Shown one piece after another: positions 19,980-29,098 of a stretch of 64,000 bases of DNA. The notes under the pieces were generated by a model that saw only the letters and a program-made list of their open reading frames with translations, ran no database searches and was not told the DNA's origin. The DNA lies in assembly GCA_963797565.1 (NCBI GenBank), contig CAWCPM010000018.1:1-64000 (forward strand), read 5' to 3'. Both the position numbers and the translations under genes were made by a program. The DNA is from JAICYJ01 sp963797565 (lineage in GTDB: Bacteria; Actinomycetota; Thermoleophilia; Gaiellales; JAICJC01). Numbering within the stretch: the stretch's first letter is position 1; the number at the start of each line of letters is the position of its first letter.

Positions 19980-20324
19980 GTGGAGGGCGACCGGCGCAGC
20001 TTCCGCGTCGCCCTGGTCGCGAGCGAGCTGGTCAACCCCGGCCCGGATGGGGTCGACGCCCTGGCCGTGATCGAGCAGGAGGGCTGGGGCGCGATGCAGC
20101 TTCCCGCCGCCGACTACCCCGACGAGGTGGCGGCGCCGCTGCTCGACCAGGTGGCCGAGCAGACCGAGGAGTTCGCGCGCCACGGATACACGCTGGCGCT
20201 GGTGGGCAGCCGCGCCGGGCTGGAGCAGGCGCTCGAACGCTACGGGCTGGCGGTACCGCCAGCGATCGAGCCGGACGCCGCCGACCAGCTGCGCGCCTTC
20301 CTGGCCGAGGTCGCCGCCGGCTGA
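19980..20324 (+). CDS. hypothetical protein coupled to the TudS-related gene
   Basis: The 114-residue product starts with GTG immediately after the upstream TAG (TAGGTG). It reads like a small alpha/beta domain (FRVALVASELVNPG, GYTLALVGSR) similar in layout to the C-terminal half of TudS-related proteins, so it may be a partner subunit. No catalytic motif or cysteine is present. Function is unknown. Confidence 0.65.
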   Translation: MEGDRRSFRVALVASELVNPGPDGVDALAVIEQEGWGAMQLPAADYPDEVAAPLLDQVAEQTEEFARHGYTLALVGSRAGLEQALERYGLAVPPAIEPDAADQLRAFLAEVAAG

Positions 20325-20347
20325 GCCGGCCGTGCCCGGCGCCGCCC

Positions 20348-21712
20348 TCACGCGGTCTCGAGCACGCGCGAGACCGGCAGGTAGCGGCCGCGGTGCTCAT
20401 CCCCGGCGAAGCGTCCGTCGGCCACAACGTGGTCGCCGCCTGCCAGCACGTGGCGGATCGAGCCGGGCACCGGCATGTCCTCGTACGGCGACCAGTCGAG
20501 GCCGTCGTTGATCACGTCGAGCGTCAGCCGCGAGGGCGCCGACGGATCCCAGACCACGAGGTCGGCGTCGCTGCCGGCGGCGATCACGCCCTTGCGCGGG
20601 TACAGCCCGAAGATGCGTGCCGGCGCGGCGCACGCGACCTCGACCAGCTGCTCCGGCTCCAGCAGCCCGAAGCCCAGCGGCAGTCGGGCGCCGATCCCGG
20701 GCATTCCCGTCGGTATCTGTGTGAAGTCGCCGAGCACCGGCAGCTTGTCGCGGTCGAGCCGCAGGTGGCAGTGGTCGGAGGCGTACGTGCTGACGCCGCC
20801 GTCGCGGAGGCCGTCCAGCAGCGCCCGCTGGTCGTCGCCGGTGCGGAGCGGCGGGGTCATCACGTAGCGCACGGCGTCGTCGCCCTCCTGGTGGGAGCGG
20901 TCGAACAGCAGGTGGTGCGTGCAGACCTCGCCGTACACGGTCTGGCCGCGGGCCCGCGCTGCTGAGATCTCATCGAGCGGTGCGCTCCCGGTCAGGTGCA
21001 CGACGTAGGGCGTCGCCCCGGCCAGGCCGGCCAGCACCAGGAACCGGTGCACGCACTCGGCCTCCAGCTCGATCGGCCGGCTGCGGGGCAGCGAGTCGAT
21101 TCCCAGCCGTCCCTGCTCGACCAGCTGCCGCGTGAGCACGTCGATCGCGCGGCCGTTCTCGCAGTGGGCGAGCACCACCATGCCCAGCTCCGCCGCCTCC
21201 TGCATGACTCGCAGCGCCACGTCGTCGTCGGCCTGGATGCCGAGCTCGATGTAGGCCAGCCACAGCTTCACGCTGCCGACGCCCAGCGCGGCCGCCTCGG
21301 CCAGGTCGCCGCGGCGGTAGGCCTGAGGCTCCCAGATCACGGCGTGGAAGGCCAGGTCGATCTGCGACTCCGGCATCTCGTCGGCGAGCGTGCGACGGGC
21401 GGCCTCGGCCGGGCGCTCGCCCGGCAGCGCGTCCACGAAGGCGAGCGCCGAGGTGGTGCCGCCGCAGAGCGCCGAGCGGGTGTCGTCGCGGATCCCGCCG
21501 AACACGTGCGTGTGCACGTCGATCGCGCCGGGCAGCACCAGGCAGCCGCTCGCGTCGACGGTCTCGGCACCGTCCCGGTCGACTTCGCCGACCGCCCGGA
21601 TCAGGCCGTCCTCCACCAGCACGTCCGCCCGCCTGGAGCCGTCCGGCGCCACCACGGTGCCGCCCACGATCGCGGTGCGAGCGCTCAGCTGAACGCCCCG
21701 TCGGGCAGGCAC
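20348..21712 (-). CDS. dihydropyrimidinase/hydantoinase/allantoinase-type cyclic amidohydrolase
   Basis: The protein belongs to the amidohydrolase superfamily. Metal ligands are visible: HTH (IDVHTHVFGG), a carboxylated Lys candidate (GSVKLWLAY), His in LAHCENG and VVHLTGSAP, and catalytic Asp in STYASDHCHL. Such enzymes open cyclic ureides (hydantoins, dihydropyrimidines, allantoin). The start is uncertain: GTG at 21712 overlaps the ATPase gene by 28 bp, while the best-positioned codon for the family is a CTG at 21688 that forms CTGA with the upstream stop. It is the last gene of the transporter operon 20348-26981, implying that the imported compound is its substrate. Confidence 0.88.
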   Translation of the reverse strand: MPARRGVQLSARTAIVGGTVVAPDGSRRADVLVEDGLIRAVGEVDRDGAETVDASGCLVLPGAIDVHTHVFGGIRDDTRSALCGGTTSALAFVDALPGERPAEAARRTLADEMPESQIDLAFHAVIWEPQAYRRGDLAEAAALGVGSVKLWLAYIELGIQADDDVALRVMQEAAELGMVVLAHCENGRAIDVLTRQLVEQGRLGIDSLPRSRPIELEAECVHRFLVLAGLAGATPYVVHLTGSAPLDEISAARARGQTVYGEVCTHHLLFDRSHQEGDDAVRYVMTPPLRTGDDQRALLDGLRDGGVSTYASDHCHLRLDRDKLPVLGDFTQIPTGMPGIGARLPLGFGLLEPEQLVEVACAAPARIFGLYPRKGVIAAGSDADLVVWDPSAPSRLTLDVINDGLDWSPYEDMPVPGSIRHVLAGGDHVVADGRFAGDEHRGRYLPVSRVLETA

Positions 21713-23487
21713 GGCGCGGCGCTCAGCAGCCGTTGGGTGTACTCGTCGGCCGGCGTGTTCAGCACCTGTGCGACCGTGCCGCTCTCGCACAGCGAACCGC
21801 GGTCCATCACCAGGACGCGGTCGGCCACGCAGGCGACGACGCCCAGGTTGTGGGTGATGAACAGCATGCTCAGCCGCAGGTCGCGTTGCAGCTCCGACAG
21901 CAGCTCCAGCACGGCCGCCTGCACCGACACGTCGAGCGCCGAGGTCACCTCGTCGCAGATCAGCAGGTCGGGCTTGGCCGCCAGCGCCCGCGCGATCGCA
22001 ACCCGCTGGCGCTCGCCGCCGGACAGCTCGATCGGGAAGCGATCGCCGACGCGGCGCGGCAGCTTGGCGCGGTCGAGCAGCTCGCCCACCTCCGTGCGCG
22101 CCTCGCCCTGGGACAGGCCGCGCAGCACCCGCAGCGGCCGCTCGATCGAGGAGCTGACCTTGTGGCGCGGGTTGAGCGACTCGAACGGGTTCTGGAACAC
22201 GATCTGGATGCGGCGGCGAGCGGCCAGCGGCCGGTTGCGGGCGAAGGCCTCCAGCTCGCTGCCGTCGAACAGGATGCGTCCGCCGCTGGGCGGGTGCAGC
22301 CCGGCCAGGCAGCGACCGATCGTGGTCTTGCCGCTGCCGGACTCGCCCACCAGCGCCACGCAGCGGCCCGACTCGATCGCGAACGACACGTCGTGGACGA
22401 CGGTGTTCCGGCGCCGGCCGTTGCGGTACTCGACGTCGAGGTGATCGACCTGCAGCAGCGCCTCGTCCTCCGTCTCCGCCGCGGTGGCCGCGGCGCGCCC
22501 GTCACCGGGCTCGGCGCCCTCGTTTGCGAGCTCCTGCCAGCGGATGCACCGCACCGTGTGGTCGGGTGTCGCCGCGGACAGCTCGGGCAGCGCCTCGCTG
22601 CAGCGGTCGATGGCGTGACGGCAGCGGGGCACGAAGGCGCAGCCGGAAGGCCACTCGCCGACTCCCACCGACACGCCGGGGATGCCGCGCAGCGCGCGCG
22701 GCCGGCGGAAGTCGGGGATGGCGGACACCAGTGCGCGTGTGTAGGGGTGGCGGGGCCGCTCGATCACCTCGTCGGCCGGGCCGCTCTCGACCACGCGGCC
22801 GGCGTACATGACGACGATCCGATCGGCCATCTTCGCCACCACCGCCAGGTCGTGGGAGACGTACACCATCGCCATGCCGTCGTCGTCGCGCAGGCGCGCC
22901 AGCTCGGCCAGGATCCGGTCCTGTGTGATCACGTCGAGCCCGGTGGTGGGCTCGTCCAGCACCGCCACCGGCGGGTCGCAGACGCAGGCCATCGCGATCG
23001 TGACCCGCTGCTGCTGGCCGCCCGACAGCTGATGCGGGTAGCGCCGCGGCAGCCGCGGGTCGGTGCCCAGCTCGACCCGCTCCAGCGAGGCCTTGACCGA
23101 CTCGAGCGACGCGGCGCCGGCGCGGTGCGCGCGCAGCACGTCCATCACCGCGTCGCCCACCCGCAGCGACGGGTTGAGGGCGCCGCCGGGGTCCTGCGGC
23201 ACGTAGGAGACGACCTTGCCGCGCAGGTTGCGGAGGTTGCTGATGCCCTGGCCCAGGATCGGCTGGCCGCTGATGCGGACGCTGCCGCCGCGCAGCTCGA
23301 CGCCGCGGCGTGTGTAGCCGAGCAGGGCCAGCGCGGTGGTGGTCTTGCCGCTGCCGGACTCGCCCACCAGGCCCAGGATCTGGCCGGCGCCGACGGTGAA
23401 GCTGACGTCCTCGACCACCGGATCGCCGGTGGTCAGGCCCAGCGACAGGCCATCCACCTCCACCACGGGTGCGGGTGCGTCGCTCAT
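21685..23487 (-). CDS. fused double ABC ATPase (DppD-DppF type)
   Basis: The 600-residue protein contains two complete ATPase modules, as in GsiA or YejF. Module 1 (about residues 7-325) has GESGSGKTT, SGGQQQRV, VLDEPTTGLD and the oligopeptide domain CAFVPRCRHAIDRC. Module 2 (about 345-600) has GESGSGKTT, FQNPFESLNP, SGGERQRVAIARAL and LICDEVTSALD. Walker B in module 2 has the usual Glu replaced by Val (ICDEVTS: the catalytic Glu of DE is kept). Overlaps of 4 bp upstream and about 4-28 bp downstream indicate coupling with the DppC-type permease and the amidohydrolase. Confidence 0.93.
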   Translation of the reverse strand: MSDAPAPVVEVDGLSLGLTTGDPVVEDVSFTVGAGQILGLVGESGSGKTTTALALLGYTRRGVELRGGSVRISGQPILGQGISNLRNLRGKVVSYVPQDPGGALNPSLRVGDAVMDVLRAHRAGAASLESVKASLERVELGTDPRLPRRYPHQLSGGQQQRVTIAMACVCDPPVAVLDEPTTGLDVITQDRILAELARLRDDDGMAMVYVSHDLAVVAKMADRIVVMYAGRVVESGPADEVIERPRHPYTRALVSAIPDFRRPRALRGIPGVSVGVGEWPSGCAFVPRCRHAIDRCSEALPELSAATPDHTVRCIRWQELANEGAEPGDGRAAATAAETEDEALLQVDHLDVEYRNGRRRNTVVHDVSFAIESGRCVALVGESGSGKTTIGRCLAGLHPPSGGRILFDGSELEAFARNRPLAARRRIQIVFQNPFESLNPRHKVSSSIERPLRVLRGLSQGEARTEVGELLDRAKLPRRVGDRFPIELSGGERQRVAIARALAAKPDLLICDEVTSALDVSVQAAVLELLSELQRDLRLSMLFITHNLGVVACVADRVLVMDRGSLCESGTVAQVLNTPADEYTQRLLSAAPCLPDGAFS

Positions 23488-24332
23488 ATCACCGCACTCC
23501 GCGCGGTCTTGGGCACGTAGGATCGGCCGAGGCTGCGGGCGATCGCGTCGCCGGTCAGGTTGATCCCGATGGTGAGCAGCGCGATCATCGCGGCCGGCGC
23601 CAGCACCGCGTACGCCTGGATCGCGATGTACTGGCGGTTGTCGCTGATCATCAGCGCCCAGTCGGAGGCGGGCGGTTGCAGCCCCAGCCCCAGGAAGTTG
23701 ACCGATGCGATGATCAGGATCGAGTAGGTGAAGCGCAGGCCGGAGTCGACCAGCACCGGCGCCATGATGTTGGGCAGCACCTCGCGCACGATCACGGCGT
23801 AGGAGCGCTCACCGCGGGCGATCGCCGCCTCCACGTAGCCGCGCACGGAGACCTCGAGCGTGGCGGTGCGCACGATGCGGCTGATGCCGGGCGCCTGGAT
23901 CGCGGCCACGCCGATCACCAGCACCTCGATGCCCGTGCCGGCACCGCTGATCAGCACCAGCAGGAACAGCAGCGGCGGAAAGGCCAGCATCACGTCGACG
24001 CTTCGCATCAGCACCGGATCGATGCGGGAGCGGCTGAACCCCGCGATCAGCCCGACGGACATGCCGATCAGATAGCCGAGGCCGGTGGCCAGCGCGGCCA
24101 GGGTGATCACGGAGCGGCCGCCGTAGAGCAGGCGGCTGAACACGTCGCGGCCGAGGAAGTCGGTGCCGAGCAGGTAGTGGCTGGACGGCGGGCTGAGCGG
24201 CACGGTCACGGGCACGTTGGGGTTGTACGGCGCGAAGTAGCGGCCGAAAAACGCCACCGCCACCACGAACACCACGATGGTGACGCCGACCGCGCCCGAG
24301 AAGCTGCGCATGAAACGGAGCCTGCCGGTCAT
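23484..24332 (-). CDS. ABC transporter permease, DppC type
   Basis: The 282-residue permease starts at the ATG at 24332, which overlaps the stop of the DppB-type gene (ATGA). The N-terminal helix (GAVGVTIVVFVVAVAFFG) is followed by HYLLGTDFLGRDVFSRLLYGG, typical of DppC, and an EAA loop (VRGYVEAAIARGERSYAVI). About six helices are present. It pairs with 24329-25342 to form the channel. Confidence 0.92.
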   Translation of the reverse strand: MTGRLRFMRSFSGAVGVTIVVFVVAVAFFGRYFAPYNPNVPVTVPLSPPSSHYLLGTDFLGRDVFSRLLYGGRSVITLAALATGLGYLIGMSVGLIAGFSRSRIDPVLMRSVDVMLAFPPLLFLLVLISGAGTGIEVLVIGVAAIQAPGISRIVRTATLEVSVRGYVEAAIARGERSYAVIVREVLPNIMAPVLVDSGLRFTYSILIIASVNFLGLGLQPPASDWALMISDNRQYIAIQAYAVLAPAAMIALLTIGINLTGDAIARSLGRSYVPKTARSAVI

Positions 24333-25342
24333 GCCGGTTCCCGCAGCTTCGGCACCAGCAGCAGCACGATCAGATCGGCCACCAGGTTCAGCATCACGTA
24401 GACGACGGCGATCAGCATCGCCACCGACTGCACCACGCCCAGGTCGCGGTTTCCGACCGCGGTCACCAGCAGCGACCCCAGCCCGGGATAGGCGAACACG
24501 GTCTCGGTGATGATGATGCCGCCGATCAGCCACTGCAGGTTCTGGGCCAGCACCTGCACGCTGGGGGCGAGCGCGTTTCGCATCGCGTAGCGCCACAGCA
24601 CCCAGCGCTCGGACAGGCCGTTCAGCCGGGCGGCCATCACGTACTCGGCCTGCAGCGTCTCCACCATGCCCGCGCGCACCATCCGGATGCCTGCCGCGAG
24701 CGACGCGAAGAGCAGCGTCGCCACCGGCAGGATCAGCTTGGTGGGGTCGCTGAGCGGGCTCTGCCCGGGCGGGATGATCGCGACCGGCGGCAGCACGTCC
24801 AGCCAGACGAAGAACACGCCCACCAGCAGCGAGCCGATCACGAACTCCGGCAGCGCGATCGCCGCCAGCGACATGATCGAGATGGCGTGGTCGGCCGGGC
24901 GCCCGGCGTAGACGGCCGCGATCGCGCCCAGGCCCAGCGACAGCGGGATCATGAACAGGGCGGTGATCAGCGCCAGGATCAGCGAGTTCTTGACCGGATC
25001 CGAGATCAGCGCCCATACCGGCGCGTGCTTCTGGCCCTGGGCGAGGCCGATCGAGGAGTCGCCCAGGTCACCGTGCACGAACCCGCCCAGCCAGTTGGTG
25101 TACTGGGTCGCCAGCGGCTTGTTGAGGTGCATCTGCTTCTCCAGCTTCTGCACGGCCGCCGGCGTGGCGCCGCGGCCCAGCACCACGCTGGCGGCGTTGC
25201 CGGGCAGGACAGAGGTGCCGATGAAGATCAGCACCGACGCCACCAGCAGCGACACCGCTGCGCCCAGCAGGCGGCGGCCCACGAAGGCGAGAACAGGCGA
25301 AACCTCGCGCTCGGCCGCTCGAGGTTCCGCAACAGTCGTCAT
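24329..25342 (-). CDS. ABC transporter permease, DppB type
   Basis: The 337-residue permease has a somewhat long cytoplasmic N-terminus (residues 1-25). The DppB pattern follows: VGRRLLGAAVSLLVASVLIF, KQMHLNKPLATQY, and a C-terminal EAA loop (LQAEYVMAARLNGLSERWV). It begins 7 bp after the stop of the binding-protein gene and overlaps the DppC-type gene by 4 bp. Confidence 0.92.
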   Translation of the reverse strand: MTTVAEPRAAEREVSPVLAFVGRRLLGAAVSLLVASVLIFIGTSVLPGNAASVVLGRGATPAAVQKLEKQMHLNKPLATQYTNWLGGFVHGDLGDSSIGLAQGQKHAPVWALISDPVKNSLILALITALFMIPLSLGLGAIAAVYAGRPADHAISIMSLAAIALPEFVIGSLLVGVFFVWLDVLPPVAIIPPGQSPLSDPTKLILPVATLLFASLAAGIRMVRAGMVETLQAEYVMAARLNGLSERWVLWRYAMRNALAPSVQVLAQNLQWLIGGIIITETVFAYPGLGSLLVTAVGNRDLGVVQSVAMLIAVVYVMLNLVADLIVLLLVPKLREPA

Positions 25343-25349
25343 AGGGTCG

Positions 25350-26981
25350 CTACGCGGACAGCCAGGCGTTCATGAACAGGTAGTTGCCCAGCACGCCGGC
25401 CGGATGCGGTTCCAGGCCCTTGACCTTGGTGGAGAGGCCGTCCACCCAGTCGGCGTTGGTCCAGTTGATGTAGCCACCCTGGTCGTACTGGATCTTTTGC
25501 ACCTGGTTCCATGTCTGCTGGGCCGTGGCGTCGTCGGTCTCGCCGATCGCCTTGAACAGTAGATCGTTCCAGGACGTGTTTTTCCAGTGCGTCTCGTTGT
25601 AGGGCGCCTTGGACGACAGCGCCTGCAGGTAGAAGAACTTGATCGACGGCGGCGGCCACTGCGTCTCGGCGAACGCCATCTTCAGGTACAGCGCGGACGG
25701 GTTGTAGTAGGAGCTGGGCGGCACCTGCTTGAGGTTGATGGTGACGCCGGCAGCCTGGGCCTGCTGCGCGAGCAGCGTCGCCGACTCGACGAAGCCCGGG
25801 AAGATCGGCGAGGTCTGCAGGGTCACGGTCAGGTTCTCCTGGCCGGCCGCCTTGAGCAGGCTCTTGGCCTGCTCGATGTCCTGCACGCGCTGGGGCAGGC
25901 TGTTGTCGTAGAAGGGCAGCCCCTTGCCGACGATGTCGTTACCGATCGACCCGAAGCCGTTGATGGCGCTCGCCACCAGGGCCGGGCGGTCGGCGATCAG
26001 CTTCATCGCCTGGCGCACGCGCACGTCGGTGAACGGCGCCTGCGTGGTGTCCATGTAGAACATCATGGCCTGCGGCGACTTGGCCACCAGCACGGTGATG
26101 TCGCCGGTGGCCTGGTGGGCCTTGGCGTCGGCCGTTGGCAGCTGCGCCATCGCGTCGATCTGGCCGGACTGGAGCGCCTCCAGGCGGGCGTTGTTGTCGT
26201 CGATCGACTGGATCAGCAGCTCGTCGACGTACGGCTTGCCGGTCTGCCAGTAGTTGGGATTCTTCTTGAACGTGCTCTGGGTGCCGGCCTTGAACGTGTC
26301 GTACATGAACGGGCCGGTGCCGACCGGCTTGGTGAAGTCCGTCTCGCCGTTCTGCACCATCCACGTGTTCCAGTAGACGAAGTTGGCGCCGAGGTCGGCG
26401 TCCGGGTAGAGCAGCGGCACCTTGACGGTGGTGGCGTTGATCGCCTTCAGGTCCTTCAGGTTGATGCCGGCGACGAACGGTATCGACGCGAAGTTGGCGG
26501 AGTGCGCCATCAGCCGCATCGAGTAGATCACGTCCTCGGCGCCGAAGGTCTTGCCGTTGTGGAACTCGACGCCGGGGCGGAGCTTGATCTCGTACTCGGT
26601 GGCGTCGGGGTTCGAGTTGAACTCGAGCGCCAGGCCGGGGCCGGTGGTGAGGTCGGGATTGACCACGAGCAGCGGGTCGAACAGGTTCTGCGCGCGGGAC
26701 TCGTCGATCGGCGTGACGCCCTGGTACAGGTTCAACGTCTCGGCAGTGCCGCCGCCGACGAAGCCGGCACGGAGGGTGCCGCCCTTGACGGGCGTGCCGG
26801 CCGAGGTCGACGCGCCTGACGTAGCGGTCGACGAGGTCGAGCCGCCGCCGCAGGCCGCGGCCAGGAGCGGCGACATGCCGAGCATCGTGCCGGCGGCACC
26901 GCGCAGCAGCGTCCCACGGGAGATGCGATGGTCGAAGAGCTCGATGCCCGTCTCCGGGCGTGGGTTGTGCGAATCGCTCAC
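25350..26981 (-). CDS. ABC transporter substrate-binding lipoprotein (family 5), probable Tat substrate
   Basis: A strong AGGAGG precedes the GTG at 26981. The N-terminus has a twin-arginine-like region (DHRISRGTLLRGAAG) and lipobox LAAAC, then a Thr/Ser linker. The 543-residue SBP family 5 domain shows GGTLRAGFVGGG, NLFDPLLVVNPD, YEIKLRPGVEFHNGKTF, KPVGTGPFMY and RVRQAMKLIADRPAL. It is the first gene of an operon ending in a cyclic-amide hydrolase, so uptake of a cyclic amide or ureide-like molecule is plausible. A palindrome at 27031-27044 lies upstream. Confidence 0.93.
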   Translation of the reverse strand: MSDSHNPRPETGIELFDHRISRGTLLRGAAGTMLGMSPLLAAACGGGSTSSTATSGASTSAGTPVKGGTLRAGFVGGGTAETLNLYQGVTPIDESRAQNLFDPLLVVNPDLTTGPGLALEFNSNPDATEYEIKLRPGVEFHNGKTFGAEDVIYSMRLMAHSANFASIPFVAGINLKDLKAINATTVKVPLLYPDADLGANFVYWNTWMVQNGETDFTKPVGTGPFMYDTFKAGTQSTFKKNPNYWQTGKPYVDELLIQSIDDNNARLEALQSGQIDAMAQLPTADAKAHQATGDITVLVAKSPQAMMFYMDTTQAPFTDVRVRQAMKLIADRPALVASAINGFGSIGNDIVGKGLPFYDNSLPQRVQDIEQAKSLLKAAGQENLTVTLQTSPIFPGFVESATLLAQQAQAAGVTINLKQVPPSSYYNPSALYLKMAFAETQWPPPSIKFFYLQALSSKAPYNETHWKNTSWNDLLFKAIGETDDATAQQTWNQVQKIQYDQGGYINWTNADWVDGLSTKVKGLEPHPAGVLGNYLFMNAWLSA

Positions 26982-27030
26982 GGTCTCCTCCTGAGCAGCT
27001 GGTCACCGGGCAGGACGCAAGGCCCACTCT

Positions 27031-27044
27031 TGCATACGTACGCA
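27031..27044. promoter_or_regulatory. palindrome upstream of the second ABC operon
   Basis: TGCATACGTACGCA is a nearly perfect inverted repeat (one mismatched pair), 50 bp before the start codon of the binding-protein gene. It shares CATAC with the GntR-type sites but is otherwise different, so the binding protein is unknown. Confidence 0.35.
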
Positions 27045-27196
27045 GGCAGTGGAAGTTGCGGATTGGACGACGGCGACCACCCGGGCGGGGACGGCCGAGG
27101 GGGGCGGAGCCTGCGTCCGATCATGCGCTCGAACCACCGCGGCGGGGTGGCCGCAAGTCTTTCGACGAGCCGGTGCCGCGCGGATCGATCAAGCTC

Positions 27197-27212
27197 GGTA
27201 TGCTATCATACC
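27197..27212. promoter_or_regulatory. GntR-type operator, site 1 (SMP-30 gene)
   Basis: GGTATGCTATCATACC is a perfect 6+6 inverted repeat with a 4-bp centre, followed by AATT. It contains a TATCAT that could serve as the -10 box for the gene at 27251, so binding would block transcription. Related sites occur at 31413 and 34597. Confidence 0.7.
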
Positions 27213-27250
27213 AATTTCCCGGGTACAACCCCTGAAAAAGGATCCGCGCC

Positions 27251-28117
27251 GTGCAAGGAACGCTGCTCGCTTCGAATCTCGGGTTCCCGGAAGGGCCCGT
27301 CGTGATGCCGGATGGGGCCATCGTGCTGTGTGACGGAAACACCGGCGAGTTGTTGGTGTGGAAGGACGGGACGATGAGCACGTTCGCCGACATGGGCGGT
27401 TCGCCGTGGGGCGCGCTGCTCGGCTCCGACGGCGCCGTCTACGTCACCCAGGGCGGCAACGTGCCCGGGAGTCCCGACCAGAGTGCGGTGCCCGGGATCC
27501 AGCGCGTGAACAGCGACGGCTCGATCGAGATGCTGGCGACCAGCATCGCGGGACGGGCGCTGGCGGGGCCGAACGATCTCGCCTTCGGGCCGGACGGCCG
27601 GCTCTGGTTCACGGAGTCGGGGACGGAGCAGGACGACCGCTTCCCGGAGGATCTGCGGGCCGCGGGAGCGCTGTATGTGCTGGGCAGCGACGGCGGTGAG
27701 TTCCTGATGGAGCGGACGGGTGTCTACCCGAACGGGATCGCGTTCGACGGACAGGGGCGCATGTACTGGACGGAGTCGGCGGCGCACCGGGTGTGCCGGC
27801 TGGACGACGGGCAGGCGACGACGTTCTGCCAGCTCAGCGACAACCACGTGCCCGACGGGATGGCCTTCGCGGCCGACGGGCGGCTGTTCGTGTGCACGAC
27901 CATCTCGGGCGGGCTGACGGTGCTGTCGGCCGAGGGCGAGGTGCTGGAGGAGATCGTGCTGAACGAGCACGCCACCAACTGCATCTTCGACGGCCCGGCG
28001 CTGTACGTGACGGCGACCAAGGTGGCCGAGATCCACGCTGACCAGCGCACCGGCTCGTTCTGGCAGGTCGACACGGATGCCAGTGGCGGGCTGCCGCTGC
28101 TGCCCGGCAAGCTCTAG
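27251..28117 (+). CDS. SMP-30/gluconolactonase/LRE family protein
   Basis: The 288-residue six-bladed beta-propeller of the SMP-30 family is recognisable by LGFPEGPVVMPDG (metal Glu), AGPNDLAFGPDGRLWFTE (Asn), YPNGIAFDGQGRMYWTES (Asn) and HVPDGMAFAADGRLFV (metal Asp). These enzymes hydrolyse sugar lactones or related cyclic esters using a divalent metal. GTG start, with AAGGA about 10 bp upstream. It has its own operator (27197-27212) and is divergent from the ABC operon. The four family ligands are present, so it is probably active. Confidence 0.92.
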   Translation: MQGTLLASNLGFPEGPVVMPDGAIVLCDGNTGELLVWKDGTMSTFADMGGSPWGALLGSDGAVYVTQGGNVPGSPDQSAVPGIQRVNSDGSIEMLATSIAGRALAGPNDLAFGPDGRLWFTESGTEQDDRFPEDLRAAGALYVLGSDGGEFLMERTGVYPNGIAFDGQGRMYWTESAAHRVCRLDDGQATTFCQLSDNHVPDGMAFAADGRLFVCTTISGGLTVLSAEGEVLEEIVLNEHATNCIFDGPALYVTATKVAEIHADQRTGSFWQVDTDASGGLPLLPGKL

Positions 28118-28119
28118 CA

Positions 28120-28134
28120 GCCGACCGCGTCGGC
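28120..28134. terminator. hairpin between convergent genes
   Basis: GCCGACCGCGTCGGC (6-bp stem, 3-nt loop) fills almost all of the 17-bp gap between the stops of the SMP-30 and Gfo/Idh genes. There is no T run, so termination is inferred from position. Confidence 0.5.
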
Positions 28135-29098
28135 CTAGAGCCTGACCGTCTCCCCCGTCGCGATCGCCTGCTCCGCGGCCAGCGCCACCCGCAGCGTGCC
28201 CAGCGCTTCCTCCGGCGTGCATGCCACCGCCGCGGGATCTCCACTCCGAGCCGCAACCAGGAAGCCCGCCACCGCCGATGTGCGCGGGTCGACCGGCTCG
28301 TCCTGCTCGATCGCTGCGCCGTGGGCGCGGCCGGACAACCGGAACCGCGGGTCGAGCGCCAGATGCAGCGCCACGTCCGGGGCCAGCACGTCCAGCTCGT
28401 AGATGGGCGGATCCTGCTGCTCCGTCCACGCGACCGAGACCACCCCCAGCCCGCCGCCCTCGTATCGCACCAGCACCGCCACCACGTCGTCCAGCGCGCC
28501 ACCGCCCGCGCCCAGCCCCCGGCCGGACACCGCCTGCACCGACGCGACCGGCCCGGCCAGCGCCTGCTGCAGGTCGATGTCGTGGCTGCCCAGCTCGAAC
28601 AGAATGCCCCCGCTCGCCGCCGGATCGTCGAACCACGAGGCCGCACGGCCGGGCTCGGACGGCCCCACGCTGCGACTGATCAGCATGCCCGGCGCGTGCC
28701 TCGCCAGCTCGTCACGGACGCGGACCAGCAGCGCGAGCGACCGCCACTGGTAGCCGACCGCGCACACTCCCCCGCTCTCGCGCCAGGCGGCAGCGATCGC
28801 CTCGCCGTCGGCGGCCGGCACGCGCCAGCGGCTTTTCCAGGTAGACCGCCAGCCCCTGCCGGAGCGCCGCGATCGCAGGCTCCGCGTGGGCAGCGGGCGG
28901 CGTGCATACGAACACCGCGTCCAGCGGGTGCTCCAGCAGCCCCTGCCATGTCCCGTACACGGCGGCACCGGCAGCTAGCGACTCGGCCCGGGCCGGGTCG
29001 CTGTCGCAGACCGCGGCCACCTCGACGCCGTCCAGAGCGGCCAGCACACCCACGTGCCGCCGGGCGATCGCGCCGGCCCCGATCAGGCCAATCCTCAC
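28135..29098 (-). CDS. Gfo/Idh/MocA family oxidoreductase, one frameshift
   Basis: The N-terminal Rossmann part (RIGLIGAGAIARRHVGVLAAL, AVCDSDPARAESLA, VFVCTPPAAHAEPA, LEKPLA) is in one frame and the rest (VPAADGEAIAAAW, FDDPAASGGILFELGSHDID) in the next. The break lies near 28817-28825, where one extra base separates the EKPLA lysine from the following helix. The whole would be about 320 residues, the normal size for the family. The GTG start at 29098 overlaps the VOC gene stop (GTGA). NAD(P)-dependent oxidation of a sugar-like or polyol substrate is the family role. It is the last gene of the operon that starts at 31402. Confidence 0.85.
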
